Shown here: in pieces, positions 11,701-26,700 of the stretch
Layout: each line of letters starts with the position of its first letter
Numbering within the stretch: the first letter of the stretch is position 1
Origin: Gymnogyps californianus
Lineage: Eukaryota; Chordata; Aves; Accipitriformes; Cathartidae
Assembly (NCBI RefSeq): GCF_018139145.2
Contig: NC_059481.1
Coordinates: 6,808,368 to 6,872,367, forward strand
DNA length: 64,000 bases
Direction of reading: 5' to 3'
The notes under the pieces: generated by a model
The model's input: the letters and a program-made list of their open reading frames with translations, nothing else
Databases searched by the model: none
Told to the model about the DNA's origin: nothing
Translations under genes and position numbers: made by a program

Positions 11701-14700
11701 TGTAACTATTTAAATATTTAATATGTAGTTATAAATATATAATTGTATGTATTTATAGTATATAATTGTGTAATATATGGTGTAGATAAATTTACATATG
11801 TTCGATATTATTATACTATTATATAATATTATATGCGTTATAATGTGTATTAACTAATTTATGTATTTGTAACGCATATATCATGTATTATGATTTTATG
11901 TATATATTAGATTATATATGTTCTATATTACTACATTAGTATAATATTGATGATAATATATAATATAGTAAAAACATACTATATAGTATATAATTAGATC
12001 TTGCATATTGTATAACATATTATCATATATAATTGTGTTATATTTATAGTATATATTATAATTATATATTATAGTGGAATATTTATAATATATAACATTA
12101 TCTAAATCATATTTAACATATGTATGGACATATTGTATATATTATGTCTTATATATGTGTACACATATATGTGCACATACATATGTAAGTATGTTGATAT
12201 GAACATATACACACACACACACACTCTCCACAACCTCCCTGGGCAACCTGTGCCAGTGCTCAGTTACCCTCATAGTAAAAGAGTGTTTCCTTATGTTCCT
12301 CTATCTGTATATATGTTCATACATGTATGTGTCTCCCTATGTTCATGTATGTGTTCATACACACGTATGAATGTATGTATGTTCATATATGTGTGTGTTC
12401 ATACATGTATGTGCATGAACACATACACGTATGAACATCTATACCTATGTGAGCATAGGGAGACACATATATGTATGAACACACACACACACATATATAT
12501 GAACAGCAGGAAACACTTTTTTTACTGTGAGGGTGACCGAGCACTGGCACAGGTTGCCCAGAGAGGCTGTGGATTCTCCATCCTTGGAGATAACCAAAAG
12601 CTGGACAAATGGCTCTAGGTGGCCCTGCTTGAGCAGGGGGGTTGGACAGCGTGACCTCCAGGGCTCCCTGCCAACCTCAACCATTTTGTGATGTATGGTC
12701 GGTTATTAGTCTAACATATTATAGATACCATTACATGTAATGTTACATATAACACATATAGAGAACAGAATATATGCTATATGTTATTATATTATATATA
12801 ATCTATAGTATAGTGTATATGTATTATACATGTATATCATACATATTCCAGAGAGAGAGAGGGAGAAAGAGAGTGCGTGCGTGTGTGCGTTAGTGTGTGT
12901 GTATAGTGCTGGACTGGGCATTCTGTTTCATTAGCCCTACCACTAAATCACACGTGGCCACTGTGTGCTCAAAAGTTGTACTGAGCCACTGAGCCAAGAC
13001 GACTGATGGTGAGTGGGTGGGAGTGAGGAATCCAGTGGGGACTTCAGCACAATTCTCCCAAATTCTAAATATTGTCACCTTCCCATTTACCCTTTTCTGA
13101 TATGGCCACTTTTCCTGCAACAGTATTTGGGAACATATCGATAATATAAAGTGTTATTAAAATATATTTTTTATATAAAAATATAAATTTTATCCTAAAA
13201 AATAACCTGCCTACCTTTTTGTACTTTGCTTTTTTCCTGTAAAAGACCTATATATTCTTATTTGTCCATGGCTTTTCACAGCTCTTAAGTTGTAAAAATA
13301 TATGAACATCTACTAATAGAGCTGAAAATCAAGCCTTTTCAAAAGAAGTTGCTAAGTGTCTTGCTATGGTATATACTGTTTTCATGTTCATCTAGTACCA
13401 AAAATCAGTGGGAGTTTACCTTTCCTTAATGACACTCTCTTAAATGAGAGTGCTAGCATTTTACCCCTAACAAATACAACAGCTGTTCACTGATAAGAAA
13501 GGCAAAGTAAGTGATTTTCTATGGAGATAAAGACGAAACGTTGGGGTTTTTCCTAACACATTTCAAAACCACCTTAGGTATATGAAGGCAGCAAATAATT
13601 AAAGGCCAGGAAGCAGGTCAGGTGGAAAATACATATTAGAGCATTTTGGCAAGGAAATTACATATTAGAGCCGTTTGGGAAGGAAACAGAATCAGACTAA
13701 AAACTAGTCTAATGAAATCAGCTAAAACTGGTCTATCACCTAACTAAACTGCTTAGTAAATTGGTTCTTTACTCCCACAGTTACTTTACTGTACAAAAAA
13801 AAAGTTACTGTTACCCTGATCAAAACCATTCTGCCTGTAATGAGTTAACGCCAGCTCCTCAACTGAGCACATGACTGTGGATACACTGAAGTCTTCCCGT
13901 CCTTCTTCATCACCAATATCCTCCATTAGAAATACAGATTTTCCCATTCCCATCTGAGGACACATCTTTCCTTTGATTGTAACCTGAACATATTAAAAGA
14001 ACTTGTTACTTTCCAGCATCACATTTAAAAAGCTTTAGCCTAGGTATTTGAATCTGTCCTAAAACACACATTCCTCCTTCTCAGTTTTCTTAAAATCAGA
14101 ACTAGACTTGTTTCCAAAAATCAACTGAATAAAATTTAACCTGCCCTTCCCTTGAAATCATTCTGTTTAGCTTTTATAAACTGGCAAATTTTTCAGAAAA
14201 AGAGTCTAGCAAAAATGCTAGGCAGATGGCAATGTAGTCTTTGTATATGCAGGACCAGGAAGAAAGAATACAGATGACTGACAAGACTGATTCTGGACTG
14301 AGAAAAAGAAGGGCTGAAGGAAGATAGCTGGTGACGAGGCCAAGAGAGAAAGTGAGGCTCTGCTCTGACTTTGCCCAGATACAATTATCTTTGCAACAGT
14401 AGGGAAAAGAATGAGTTAAAATAAATCCATTCCAGGATGATGTAAGTAAGTGCATCATATTGCATATTGGCATCGCGCATATTTAGAGTGCGTAACTCCC
14501 AAAGGTTACAAAAAAAAAACCTTGCATTTTTTAAGCCGTTAATCTAATGCTGACGACATGCTAAAGTTACTATTACTTTTTCTTACACACAGAATGCTTG
14601 GCCTGAAGACACCAGAGGCAATGCACTGATTTGATCAGTCTCTTCAAACAGAAAGGTTCTGAGAGTGTTGCTGGTAAATTAGTGGAGTTTATAGCTGATC

Positions 14701-17700
14701 AGATTCATAACACACATTCAGTAAAGCAATGCAAATTAAATCAGTGTACAGCTGACTAACTTCAGCTAAGAAGATGACCATTATTAAATAAGTAGAAATA
14801 CTCATTTACGAGATGCTTTTGTTTTAGAAACACATTTGTATTAATTTTTCTGCAGCACAAATAAGTCAGAGGCTGGTGCACAGCACATAACAACAGTCTC
14901 CCAGATTATTTTTTCTTGTCAGAAGAAAAAAGACCTCATGAGTTGTTATTTCTCAGAAACGACCAGCAACTTGACTTACATGTGTCACATCCTCCACAGT
15001 TATGACTGGCAGATCATAAAACAGGCATCTGAACTGCTTGCAGCTTGGCGAGTCTCTGATTCGTAGGGCCCGCTGGTAGAGAGAGAGACGATGCCCAGTA
15101 CGTACAAATGGGTCTGCCAGCCCATTTCTAATGCAGTCAATGGCCTAGCAAAGAGCAAGGTAACAAGCAATAATTTAGAAAGACCTATGCACATCTATCT
15201 GTTCTCACTAAGCCCAAAAGACCAATTGATTTAAGGAGCACAAAAATGTGAATGTAAAAAACAGCATATAAGACAGGGCCACCTTTCTTACTTAGGTACT
15301 GAAGTTTAACTAGTAAGTAATATTTTGCACTAGTAGTCTTCTGAATTCAAATTTGCACTAGTACAGTAAAAAGAAATTACTCTCCATTTGTACTGATCAA
15401 TATAAGATTAAGGAAGTGTAAATTCTACATAAGTGACCAGAAAAAAGCATTGGTTCTAAGGTAAATCAGTTTAATATTTTTAAGCCAGTTTCTTAACAGC
15501 ACATAATATGGAAACAGAAGGACCAGATCAGTTGTGCAAGAATGTACAAGAGAACAAATCTTAGACCAATGTACTACTGCACTGAAGAACACCCAGGGTT
15601 AAATATGGACTCCAAAAATTAATTCAAATCATGGTTCTGACATACTCTCTTTCTGTGACTTGAGGAAGGCACTTTGTCCTAATTGATAAATAAGGAACAG
15701 AGACTAACTCTTCCTTTGTACAACTTCTAATTCCAAATCTGGAAAAAGCTTGATATGGGAGTATAAGATGCAGAAGAGACAACTGCAGATGCTTGACAGC
15801 CTATGATATTATTTTCTTTTAGCAGACTTAGAGAATTAAAATGCAACACAAAATATGAGCATTTTAATCCCAATTCTCAATAGCCTTAGTGAGGCAAGGA
15901 AGCAACACCAAGGGGAAAAAAAAAAGTCATTCTCTGCTTATTTTAAATAACTCTATAGCTGCTATTGTTCCTGGACTTAAAACTCTTTTTTATCTCTATT
16001 TTTCATTGCCAAATTAGTCAGGTATCTTAGGTGTGTTCAATTAGATTGGTCTTCTTTGTCTTTTAGTTAAAAGTTTATTTTCAGTCTGCTCACACTTCAC
16101 TGTGACCTAAACAGTCCTACAGAGTTTCATTTTCAATCATTGACAATATTTCTCCTTTGTATGTAACAGACAGGAAAAATGGACATAATCTCCTGTACTT
16201 ATAAATCCTCAGACCAGCAGCTGATACAGCTACCACCTGCTGTTTCTTGCACAAAAAAATCATGGAACTGCAACCTAAAATGAGCCCTAAAATGACTTAG
16301 ACAGTGGCTTCTATGCCTTGTGGCTCTTGAAAAGAAAGTCTGTGAAAAGCTGGTGCTGGGTCACAAGGAATTCAAAGGCACAACCTGTACTGCAGCTTGC
16401 AGTCTTCTCTGGTTCCTTTATATTCTGCTGCAGAAATCTACCCAGAGGTGCCAGAAAGTTCTACAGAGATTTACAATAATCCTTGCACACAATCCTTGCC
16501 ATTCTCGTATGGTTATTTTCATCTCATTCGGCTACATGCCAGCTAATCACTTAAGAAACTCAAAGACCGCTCACCATGTACACAGTGTTTCTAAAAGCCT
16601 GAACTGCATCATTCAGATTTGAGACTGGCAAGTTTACCCACTGCACAAATAATGTGTTTTGCTCATACAAACACACCGTACTGGTGTGTGTGTCCTACTG
16701 GAAGGGAAGAGGGAAGAGGGGAAAGTTTCAGCAAAAGCTAAGATTACCTTCAAACCTCTTCTCCCCTCGTCTGCCTTCCTAAGAGAATTAAACAGACCAG
16801 GATGAACACAGCCTGTAAAACATGCTATCTAAACCCATTAATGTTATTCTTTACCAGTCTAAGGGTGGTCAGTTACGGTTTCTCCTGCAGGACCACAGAA
16901 ATAGTTTATATTTGCTGTTAAAGACTGATAACCCTGCCAGAGCTGTGTACAAGTAACAGATTAGAAATGAGGTTGTCTACTGCTTGACCCCTTACAGTAG
17001 AAACCTCACACCAAAACTGGTTCAGATATAGAAGGCAACCTTCTACTGACTGGCATCAGTTAGCCAAGGACTTAATTCTCTTAATTTTTTGTTTGAAAAC
17101 ATTAAAAAACTCCTTCCAATCAGGTTTGGTTTTTTCATTCCAGATATGGCCTCATCATGACTCAGGTTCAGAAGCAGAAGTGTCTACTACAAGAAATTTC
17201 TCTGCTTCTCACACATTAAGCAAATTTATAAGGCAGAACAGGAAGGAAGCTGCTGCCTGGTAACTCCACACAATCCTTCATGCCAAATGGTGTTCTTCTA
17301 TGCAACAGAAAAAAGCAGACCAACCAAGGATGAGGGTACACTCAATATTCAATTTCTTAGGAGACACTGGTTGCCTGACCGTGCGATTCTTACCAATATC
17401 TGCATTTTTAGGAGAGCCTACCCTGCTGTTATTCTCATATGAAATATTTTTAAAAAGTGTTTTCAGACAATGACTGCAGTGTTTCCGGCTTTACAGCATG
17501 CAGTTGTGAAGATACCTTCTTAGTGTTTTTCAAGTGCTGATGTAAATTCAGAGCTAGGCGATCCCACCATCGCCCTCGGCTGTCAGTACAATACACATCC
17601 TGAGACAGAAGAGTCTGCAGCTCCTGCACCGCTTCCTGTAGCAACAGGATTATATCTTTATTAATTGAGTTAGCTAACCAAGTTGAAGTTTCGTTATATA

Positions 17701-20700
17701 ATTAGCTTGTCACTTTCTCTTCTAATTACTCGGTACTATAAAACTTTGTCTCTGCACAATTCAAGCCCCATTTTTACTCCAGCACCCAATGTATTCAGGT
17801 GCATGCGTATATCTTAGAAACTCTAGAATATTTTTATGTAAACTTAAAGGTTAGCTGCCAAAAATACAATATTTTTGTCCTTTCTGTATTCCTTATTGTA
17901 TATGAAAAAGACCTGAATACTACTTGCTGCCTCTTTGCAGAGGCAAAGTCTTTTTCAGAATAATCTGGTTTGCTTTAACATATAAGTCAGAGGCCTTTGG
18001 AGATGTTAGCTCCAAAGGTGAAGAGGCAGGCAATTCACAGAAGACTTCTCTTCCAAGATTTTCTTATTTAAAAGCAATAACCAAATCTAGTGAAACACAG
18101 ATATCTTTAAATAACGAAGCAACAATGTCTCAGCAACAGTCTTATGGTATATTACATATGGTAAACCTCCAAAGCATAAGCAGAAATCAAAACAATTTAA
18201 AACTTTCTACAGCAGCAAGAAAAAAAGGCTCTTTTTCCTTAAAAGTAACCTGTTAAGAGAACTGTAGCAAGTCCTGGCAAACATTATCACCATTTTCCAG
18301 CCACATCAGAAATGTAAATTGATGTACAACGCTACATTAAACACGTATTCCTATTCACTTCATCGCTTTACCTCATACATGTGAAGTCTCTGCAAAATTT
18401 CAACACCTTGAGAAAGGATTCTTGTATAGACCCAGCCAACTGTGAAATGTCGCAGATACTCAGGTAAAACTCTGTGATAGCTGAAAGATAAGAGCACCTC
18501 AGATCAGTTTAATGATGGCAATTTAAATTCTTAATATTCTCTTACTAAGAATACTTATACCTAAAGCATTTACAAAAATTAAATGCCTTATATATCAAAA
18601 TTGAACTAAAATGAGTATTCCAGCTGCAAAGTCAAGAACCCAAAGGTAAGAAAATAATTTAGCTGAGGTAGCAGATGCAAGCTGCACTTCCACAGCATAT
18701 TTTGGTTTCAACAGCAGCAGAATTATTAGCTAGTAAGTTTTATATCAGATGCAAAACAATAATTTATTACATTATGGTTTGTTACTGCCAACTTGTTCTC
18801 CGAAGTCAGAAGGTTAACTTTAGAAACACAGCTGAACAAAAGAAAAAGGCTAGAACAGGTATTTCCTGCCATAAAAGAAGACTAACATCTCTGGGTAGGC
18901 ACCTCTATGTTTCAAAACAAAGTCTTTTCAATGTCTTACTGAAATCAAAATAGGTTTTTCCACTGCCTTCAGTGTGAAATGGAATAGACCTCCACATGAC
19001 CCTCTATGAATATTACTTTAAATCAGTTGCCATGAAAATGAATCTAATGCCAAACATAAGGCTTTAACTTTCGGTTTATCTTTAAGCCATAAAATGAAAT
19101 AATTGAAAGAAAAACTGATGAAGGACATTTCAAAAACAATACACATTATTTCAGTTCTCAGATCTTTAGTAACGTTTCCTGAATGACACCCACTTGGAAG
19201 TCTGAAGAGATGAATAACCCAGTATGTTTTCCCATAACGTTTCCAACATTCTTTTGTTCACAGTGAATTTAAAATTCTGCTTATTGCTATTTGTCTAAAA
19301 GCCATAAAACCAAACTATGACAAGGGAAAAATAAGGCTCTTGTTCTCCTGCATTGGCACATAGAACAGAAATGTTTCAGTGCTTTATCCATGCCTACCAA
19401 TTCATTCCCAAGGTTTTATAAAAAAGGCTTTTTCATATAATCACTTAAAAGCTAAACAAACAACCAGGAAGTTCAAAGCTTTCAAGAACATTAAAGCTTC
19501 TAAATTTATCAGGCTTAAATAATATCACTAGTCTATAAGCCTCTCTCAAAAGGAAAAGTACCAAAAGTAAGATAATACACTTAATAGTTTCATATCAACA
19601 CTAGGCTAGCTTCCAGTTTACTACCTCAAAGAGGGGTGATTTTTCAGCTCGTTCCAGGTTTCTTTAGCACACATATATAGATGATTAGCTTCTTCCCAGT
19701 TCCCATTTACCATTGCAGTGGCTATATCATTTGACAGATGAGCAGCAGTTGCATACCTAAGGGAAAAACACATAATAACTGTATTAGGCTCAAAAAGCAT
19801 TTATAGTTAAAAGAAATAAATTCATCCATACAATACCTTTTAAAAACTCCCTTCCAGTCTCCAAAGACATTGAACCATGCAGCCAACTTTATTCTTAATC
19901 TTGTAGGATGAGCAGAGTTTACACTAGCATGGTACATTAAGTTTAAAATTACTTACAAACTAGAGAACATATTTTTTGTTTTGTTCAGTCCATTCTAATA
20001 ATCATCACAGCAAATGAAGAAACAGCTTTCATCAGCAGATGATCATGAAGCAAATAAATGTGCTATTTTGGTTCAAAATGCAAGCCACTGAATTACAAGT
20101 CCTACCTGCATACAAAAACGCATTTAAAATCATTGCAAAAGTGCACTTCTACCTATTTACATCTGGAGTTCTACACGATGAATTCTTATTTGCCTACACA
20201 AGTACTGCAGTAAAGCTTTTCTAGAAACAAACAGATTTCCAAACTGCCAAAGCTCCCCCTACCTGATAAGATCTTCTCTGTCCTGGAAGACCTGTGTTTT
20301 CCTATTTACAGTGTAACTTGGGAATACCATACGCCCCATGTTTACCATAAGGACTGTGGAGAGCTGGCCTTGACCAGCACTACCAGCTTCTTCATCCTCC
20401 ATTGACTCAGACAGTGAAAACAGCAGCAGAATTCGAGAAAAGACAGCCCGAGGGCCTTTACAGACCCTGACAGATTTTCCAGCCAGGTCCTTCACCCTGG
20501 AAGGACAAATAAAATGATTATAACAAATGGTTTTTACCATCACTTATAAAAATTCAAATATACTGAATGAAGTATGAGAATAATTTTGTTTTCAAGCCAA
20601 TTAATGTGTAAACTTTATCTTCCTTGAAAGAAGCATCTTGAGAAACTATATAGTGCATGTAACCTCTAGTGAAAAGCCAAAGAAATGCATTAACTAATAA

Positions 20701-23700
20701 AAAGTTTAAGGGCCAAACTTCAAGCAGAATACGATCGGAACTAACTGCCCTTTGGGTGCAGCCACTCCTGCTGCTACGCCAGGCAGTACCAACAAGCAAC
20801 AAGATGTGGTTTGCTGTTAGGGCAATGTTTACAGACCACAATTTGATATCCCTTGTTTTAGGGTATCTCCATTAACACGTCTTCATCCAGCCTTTTCATA
20901 CAAGACCAGCCTCTTTTCTTGGAGTAGAGAGTAAGCCAGCGCCAAGGACTTTTTTGCAATGTAACCATTTTCCCAGGTTCCTTTCCATTTCCTGAACACA
21001 TTTTTTTTCTAGCCTTCCTTTGTATAGTTTAAGCCAATATTCTGAAAACAATTTTGTTTCTGTTAGAGATATTTATACAAATTATGCATCATGCATTGCC
21101 ATCTAGTTCAAATATCTAGTATCAAAGAGAAAAAATGAAATCTCAAGTGATACAAAGTATTTTCATACTGAAGTTTTCTATACCTGGATTAGAATGAGGA
21201 AACAACCGCAACTCCTTAAATTAAAAGAGCCTTACTTATCACAAAGTCCCAACATCCTCTAACACAAGATAATCATGGCTGTGGCTATGTTCTCCTGCAG
21301 ACCAAATGAAGTGCAATGCTACTGGAGACAATGACACCAGTGTGAAATACTATTTTTAACAGAATGGGAACCACTAGAGCTCCTGTTGTATTTTAAAAAC
21401 AACAAAGACCAAATAAAAATACTTTACAGAAGCTAACCATACTATGCAAACCTCCCAGTTGTGAAGCTCTGCAAGCCCAACACTAAGCTAGCACTAGGCC
21501 TCTCTTTTGGCATAAGGAAAGAAGACCTTACTGATTAATGTAATTCTTCATGGAGGGATGATTTTAAAGTTCTTCTTCCAATACTAGGCCCCTTTTAATA
21601 CAAGGAATTTTGTGGAGAATCACATGATAGATTGGGGGGGGGGGGGGAATATTTGTCCAATAAACATAGCTACGCAAAACTTGACAAAGCTTTATATCTC
21701 TTTCATTTGAAAAAGAATACCACAAGAAAGACAAATTATGTTATTGAAGCAAATGCAGTACATACTGGTATCTGTCAGTTTTCTGTCCAGCCTGCATTTT
21801 GTACAGAAAGGTTTCCACAACTACTGAGATCAGACCCTAGTTCTCCAGCCTACTATATAAGCTAACTGCTAGACAAGCAACCTTTGTTTATATGCATTAT
21901 TATTCAGTCACTTTTTGCTATTAGTTACTAAGAGAGGTGACTGCGTAAGAAAGGTCATAAACTCCAGAACTGACTTGTACCCTAGCACCAGGACCCTGGC
22001 TATTACTTTAGTTCATATTCCCAGACTTTTTGTGGATGTTCTAGCTACAGATCCAGCCCTAAACACCAGGAATGGTAATACTGTAATCACTCCTATTAGG
22101 GCAGGATGACACCTTAAACCTGAATCTGGACCCCAGAAGACCTGGAAGTCAAAGGCATCTGATATACACAGCTGTGATAGCCACAGTGAAAAAAATCACA
22201 GGAAAGAAAGAACACTCTGTCAAGCAAACAATCTTTTCCCTTTAAAAATATTGCCAAAAAGGAGGCACTATGCTAACGTACAAAGTCAATCACAAAAAAA
22301 GAGATTATTGCTCCCCTCTAATTCTACCAAAAGAGTTCACCCAGCAAAAAAACATCAGATCGTTCCTTTAATAGGCAATGACTTTCCCTATGTCTTCCTA
22401 GACATTTTTCTGCACTGATTTTGCTTTAAATAATTCAGAAATGTTTCTCTGTATAACTGAGTAACTTTGGAGACAGATAATCATGCCCACAGCTGAAAAG
22501 CATGACATAGTTTAAAAAAAAAGTCTAATATTTACCCTTCTGTTTGACCCACTATGAATCAAAATTTAATGCTGCCCTTTTTTATTCATAAATTTACTAA
22601 ATGCATTCCTCTCTTCAAAAGGCATCTAGATTGAGTCCTTTGAAGCATAACTTACATTCACCTGCAAAATTTAACGAGAAACAGAGTTACCTTTTTAAAA
22701 TCACTGTCCCAATACCAGCCTGACTCCTGCTGAAGACTGAACGTTGTTTCGCCAAACTCAGAAAATCATCCACAAGTTGCTGTTTCTGACCATTGGGGTT
22801 TGGCAAGTGAAAGATCTTTGCCAATGTTTTTAGCTCAGGGGCTGAAAGCAAATCCAGCCCTTCACACAGGTCTTCCAGTTCCGATTCTAAAAGTAAAATG
22901 ATCCACACGTATTCATTATGTGCTATACATATACACTCAAGCAACAGCTCAAAGTACGGTACACGCATATAACCTAGTACTAATCTAATGATTTAGATTC
23001 TTCAAACATGTATTATCGATGCTAGCTGGTTCAGCTTGAAATGCATTCTCTTCACAGGTCCAGTCTGAAGGAATGGAATCATCAGAAAAAAATCCCTTTG
23101 CAACTTCAAAACAAAAGCAAGAAAAAAAAAGGGTTGATCTAAGAGACAAGCCGGACATAAGACTAGAGACAAGACTACAGCTCATGTCCGAGATCCATCC
23201 ACAGTACATGGCCACAGACAAGACTGGAAACAAACACCTGCAGCGTTGGTCCAGCCAGCCAGGGATGGACAAGGCCAGAGACAGGGCGCCTGCAAGACAG
23301 CTCAGGGCAGTATTGAAGGATACCAAGTAGAGCTCCTGGACCAACGCACAGAGGCTGCACAGGTCAGGGTCTGAGATGAGGCTGGTGAGGGCAAGTAAGG
23401 CCTACTGTTGCACCTGTAGCCAATACTTATTTAGCTCTCCCTATTACCTAATTTACACTAATTGCTTTTATTATTAATGTAACACAACACAACTCATCTA
23501 CTCGAAACCTTTATTCTGCTCCTCTAATTCTCTTCTCAAGGCACAGACAAGCATGTAGTGCATTAAACTCTAACACGACACAACTGCAGATTTTATTTGT
23601 AATATTTTTAACATGTATTAATGCTGGCCATACCTGTTTGCAGAAATCTGGCTTCAGCCAGTTCTTCAATTATTGGTGACAAATCCGTACTTATCTCTCC

Positions 23701-26700
23701 ATACTCTATTTTGTTCACCTTTAACCAGTTCAGCTTGCGTTGAAAAAGTCTCACATATAACTTCTGCCCACCAACTGCAAATTTCATTTAAAGCAGGGAG
23801 GGATAAAAAGAAAATTAAATTCTAACAGATAGTACTATGCATAATCACTACCTTACCTAGAAAAATTACTTTGATGCAGATATCCTCTAAAACACATTTT
23901 AAATCTGCCCATGTCGTATGAGCAGACTTGGTAAAATACCAGAACTTACCTTTTGAAGTAATTATTGCTCATTAGAATCTTTCAGTTTTGTAGGTAGAAA
24001 ATTATTACAGTATATTTTGTAGGTAATGAACACTGCAAAAATGCATTTTGGACATGCTTACCCTTTAAGAAATAATTTGTTTTCTAGGAAAAGACAACTT
24101 CATTTTTCAAACTCTGCATATTGTGATGTTAAATAGGTCTTTTTGCTTTCTTTAACACTCATTCAATAAAGAACTATTCAATGTTGGGGAACAAAAGAAG
24201 CTGTAGTCTGACAGAACGATTTCATAATCACAGAATACCTCTCTGTGTAGTAGGCTTCGGATTCTTATTTTTCCAAAGATAAGCTTAATTTTACTAATAT
24301 ATCTACTGAAAACAAGGGGGAAAAACCTCCTATGGGTTTGATTTTTATCAGGGAAGTGCTCTCTCAAAGTACCTTTTCAAAATACTTTTAAAATACTAAC
24401 AATGCTGAAATTCAACAAAATAGCTTATTAAATCTTAGCTGAAAATAGCCTAGCTATTGTCACTACATTCACACCCTTTTGAATACTTAATTCATCCCTC
24501 ATTAACTTCTAATTTTTCTATCCATGTCTGCTGCTGCTGAACTGAAACTGATCATTAATAAAAAGACACTGAAACACTACCAGACCTAGATATATTTAAG
24601 AAATGGCAGTTAACTTTTACATGCTTATTTAACTATTCTCCTGTCCTTAAGAAGACTTTTTCAGCCTTTTTTTTAATAGAATGTTTCCAGGATCAATTCA
24701 CTGAGAGAACTACATTCAGACGCACACTCTTGTCATTTTCTCTGTGGGGTTGTAACTTCTTTGAAGTCTGTCTCCAGTTTTTACAACTCTGGAAAAAGGA
24801 AAAAGGTGGAAAAACACATGAGCATCCTTTCTCCAGACCATGGAAACTGACCGAACTAGGGCTGCAATCCAGTAAAGGCATGTGAGGACTGCTTTCTCTC
24901 TAAAGGATTTGAATGACAAATAGAAGAATAAACAGGTATTGCGCAAGTAATTAATTGCTTCTTATGCACCCTGTTCTGCAGTACATTACCTTTGAAGGTT
25001 TGGGGGACTTTTTTTTCTCTTGTAGTTCTTAAGAAAGTTTCAGGTGTATCACTGAAATAAAAAATTTGCTCTAAGTTGAAATATTATCAGCAAAAAGATG
25101 CAGAAGATCTTTTTCTTCTGAAGAGCAGTTCTTCTGAAGAAAAGTTCACCCTCCATGATTCATTAAAACGCAACAGAAAAAAATTATTTTTTCTTGTTCA
25201 GTTTTCTGTACCTCAGTTCCACTGGTGACTATAAATCAATGTTTCTCAGATACGATTTTTCTGTTGTATAAAAGTTGGAAGGAGGATTTCACAAAGTGTA
25301 TTAGGTAGTGTTACTAAAACTATGTGCTTCCATTTAAATTCTTCCAACTGCAACATGCGGTGAAATTAAACATGGAGAATACAAAAACTATTTTTTTAAT
25401 ATTACACCGAAGTTCAGACAGATCTCATCTTGAGCACAAAGCCTGACACTGCACTGCAGATTCCCTGTTATGGATACACCTCTGCTTTTCCCTACTTTTA
25501 TTTACTGTTTCCAGTACTTTAAAAATTGGCAGTGCTCTACATCCAACATAACGGCCATCTACTTTTGAGAAAACTGGGCAGGAAGGAAGGAAAAAAGGAA
25601 GGATTGCTTCAAATTTAATCCTTTTAAAAACATCGTTCCTTTCATAATAAGCATTAGAGATAACTCACTGAAGAATGGTAGACATTTTAGCAGAAAATAA
25701 TGAAATACTGGAGAATACCTATGTTCAAGCAACTTTATAGTATTAAGCATGTGTGTGGATTTTCTTGTGTTATGGTAACTGAAAGACAACATTTACTTGG
25801 GTAGAAACTTCTAATGTGGAACAGATCTACCTGAACTTTTAAAGTATTCTGTCCAAGATTTCTTGAAGGTAAAGACATCTATCTGTCGCTTGTCCAGAAT
25901 TCATTATCTATTGACTTAATGCTATCCGATCACTTCTTATAGCTGAATCGTTGCATTTTTCCTACCCTGCAAAGAGAGATTGTTTTATTTGTGACTCTAG
26001 CAGTCAGTGCAGACATGGATTTATCAGCATCTCTTTGCAATAATTCTTTCTGTATTCTGAACTCCTGTGAGAGGGGAATACTGAAATCACAGTACTGAAA
26101 GAGAAACACGCACTTCCTTTATTTAACAGAACAAGTTACTATTACTGATCAGTGTTGTACTCATCCAGAGAAGGGAGTGTGGAAATAAGGAAGCCGTATC
26201 CTGAATGTCTCCTTTAGTATTTGTCAAAGAAGCCAAAGCCTGCATCCACTAACGACCTAACTGTAAGTTTATCCCTAGATCTTCTTTGGATGTAAATGAT
26301 ACGCATCTACTGCCTGCCTCAGAGAGCCAATAACAAGAGTTTTGTTGCTTATACTCCATTCTTTCTTTATATATTCCCATTTTAACTATCACACCATATA
26401 TAAGGCATTATCAAGCTCCAAGATGTCACTGTATACACATTTAGGTGGAGAAAGTTAACTATTGTAATATTCTTATGGCCTTGAATGCACCAATAGGCTC
26501 TGCAATCCCATCCCAGCCCCCACAGGTTTGGCTGCTTGTGTTCAAGGTCAGCTCTGATACAGTGCAGCTGTGTAAGCTGGGCTCAGGCTGCTGGGAAGAG
26601 TGGTGTGAGACTTTGTCAGGGCCTCCCCCCATTCGCTTGGGAGCTGTACTTAAGCTCAGGCTGTGGCCTATGCTCTTGCCTAAGCTCTGCTGTGGCATGC

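Noticed and set aside
12124..12618. 164-codon plus-strand open frame
   Set aside because: It translates ATGT microsatellite and CR1 sequence (Tyr/Thr/His/Met/Cys repeats), so it is not a gene.
23040..23420. Open frames on both strands within FAN1 intron 22887-23633
   Set aside because: 85 to 119 codons, no family resemblance, no supporting splice signals, and the FAN1 transcript skips it cleanly.
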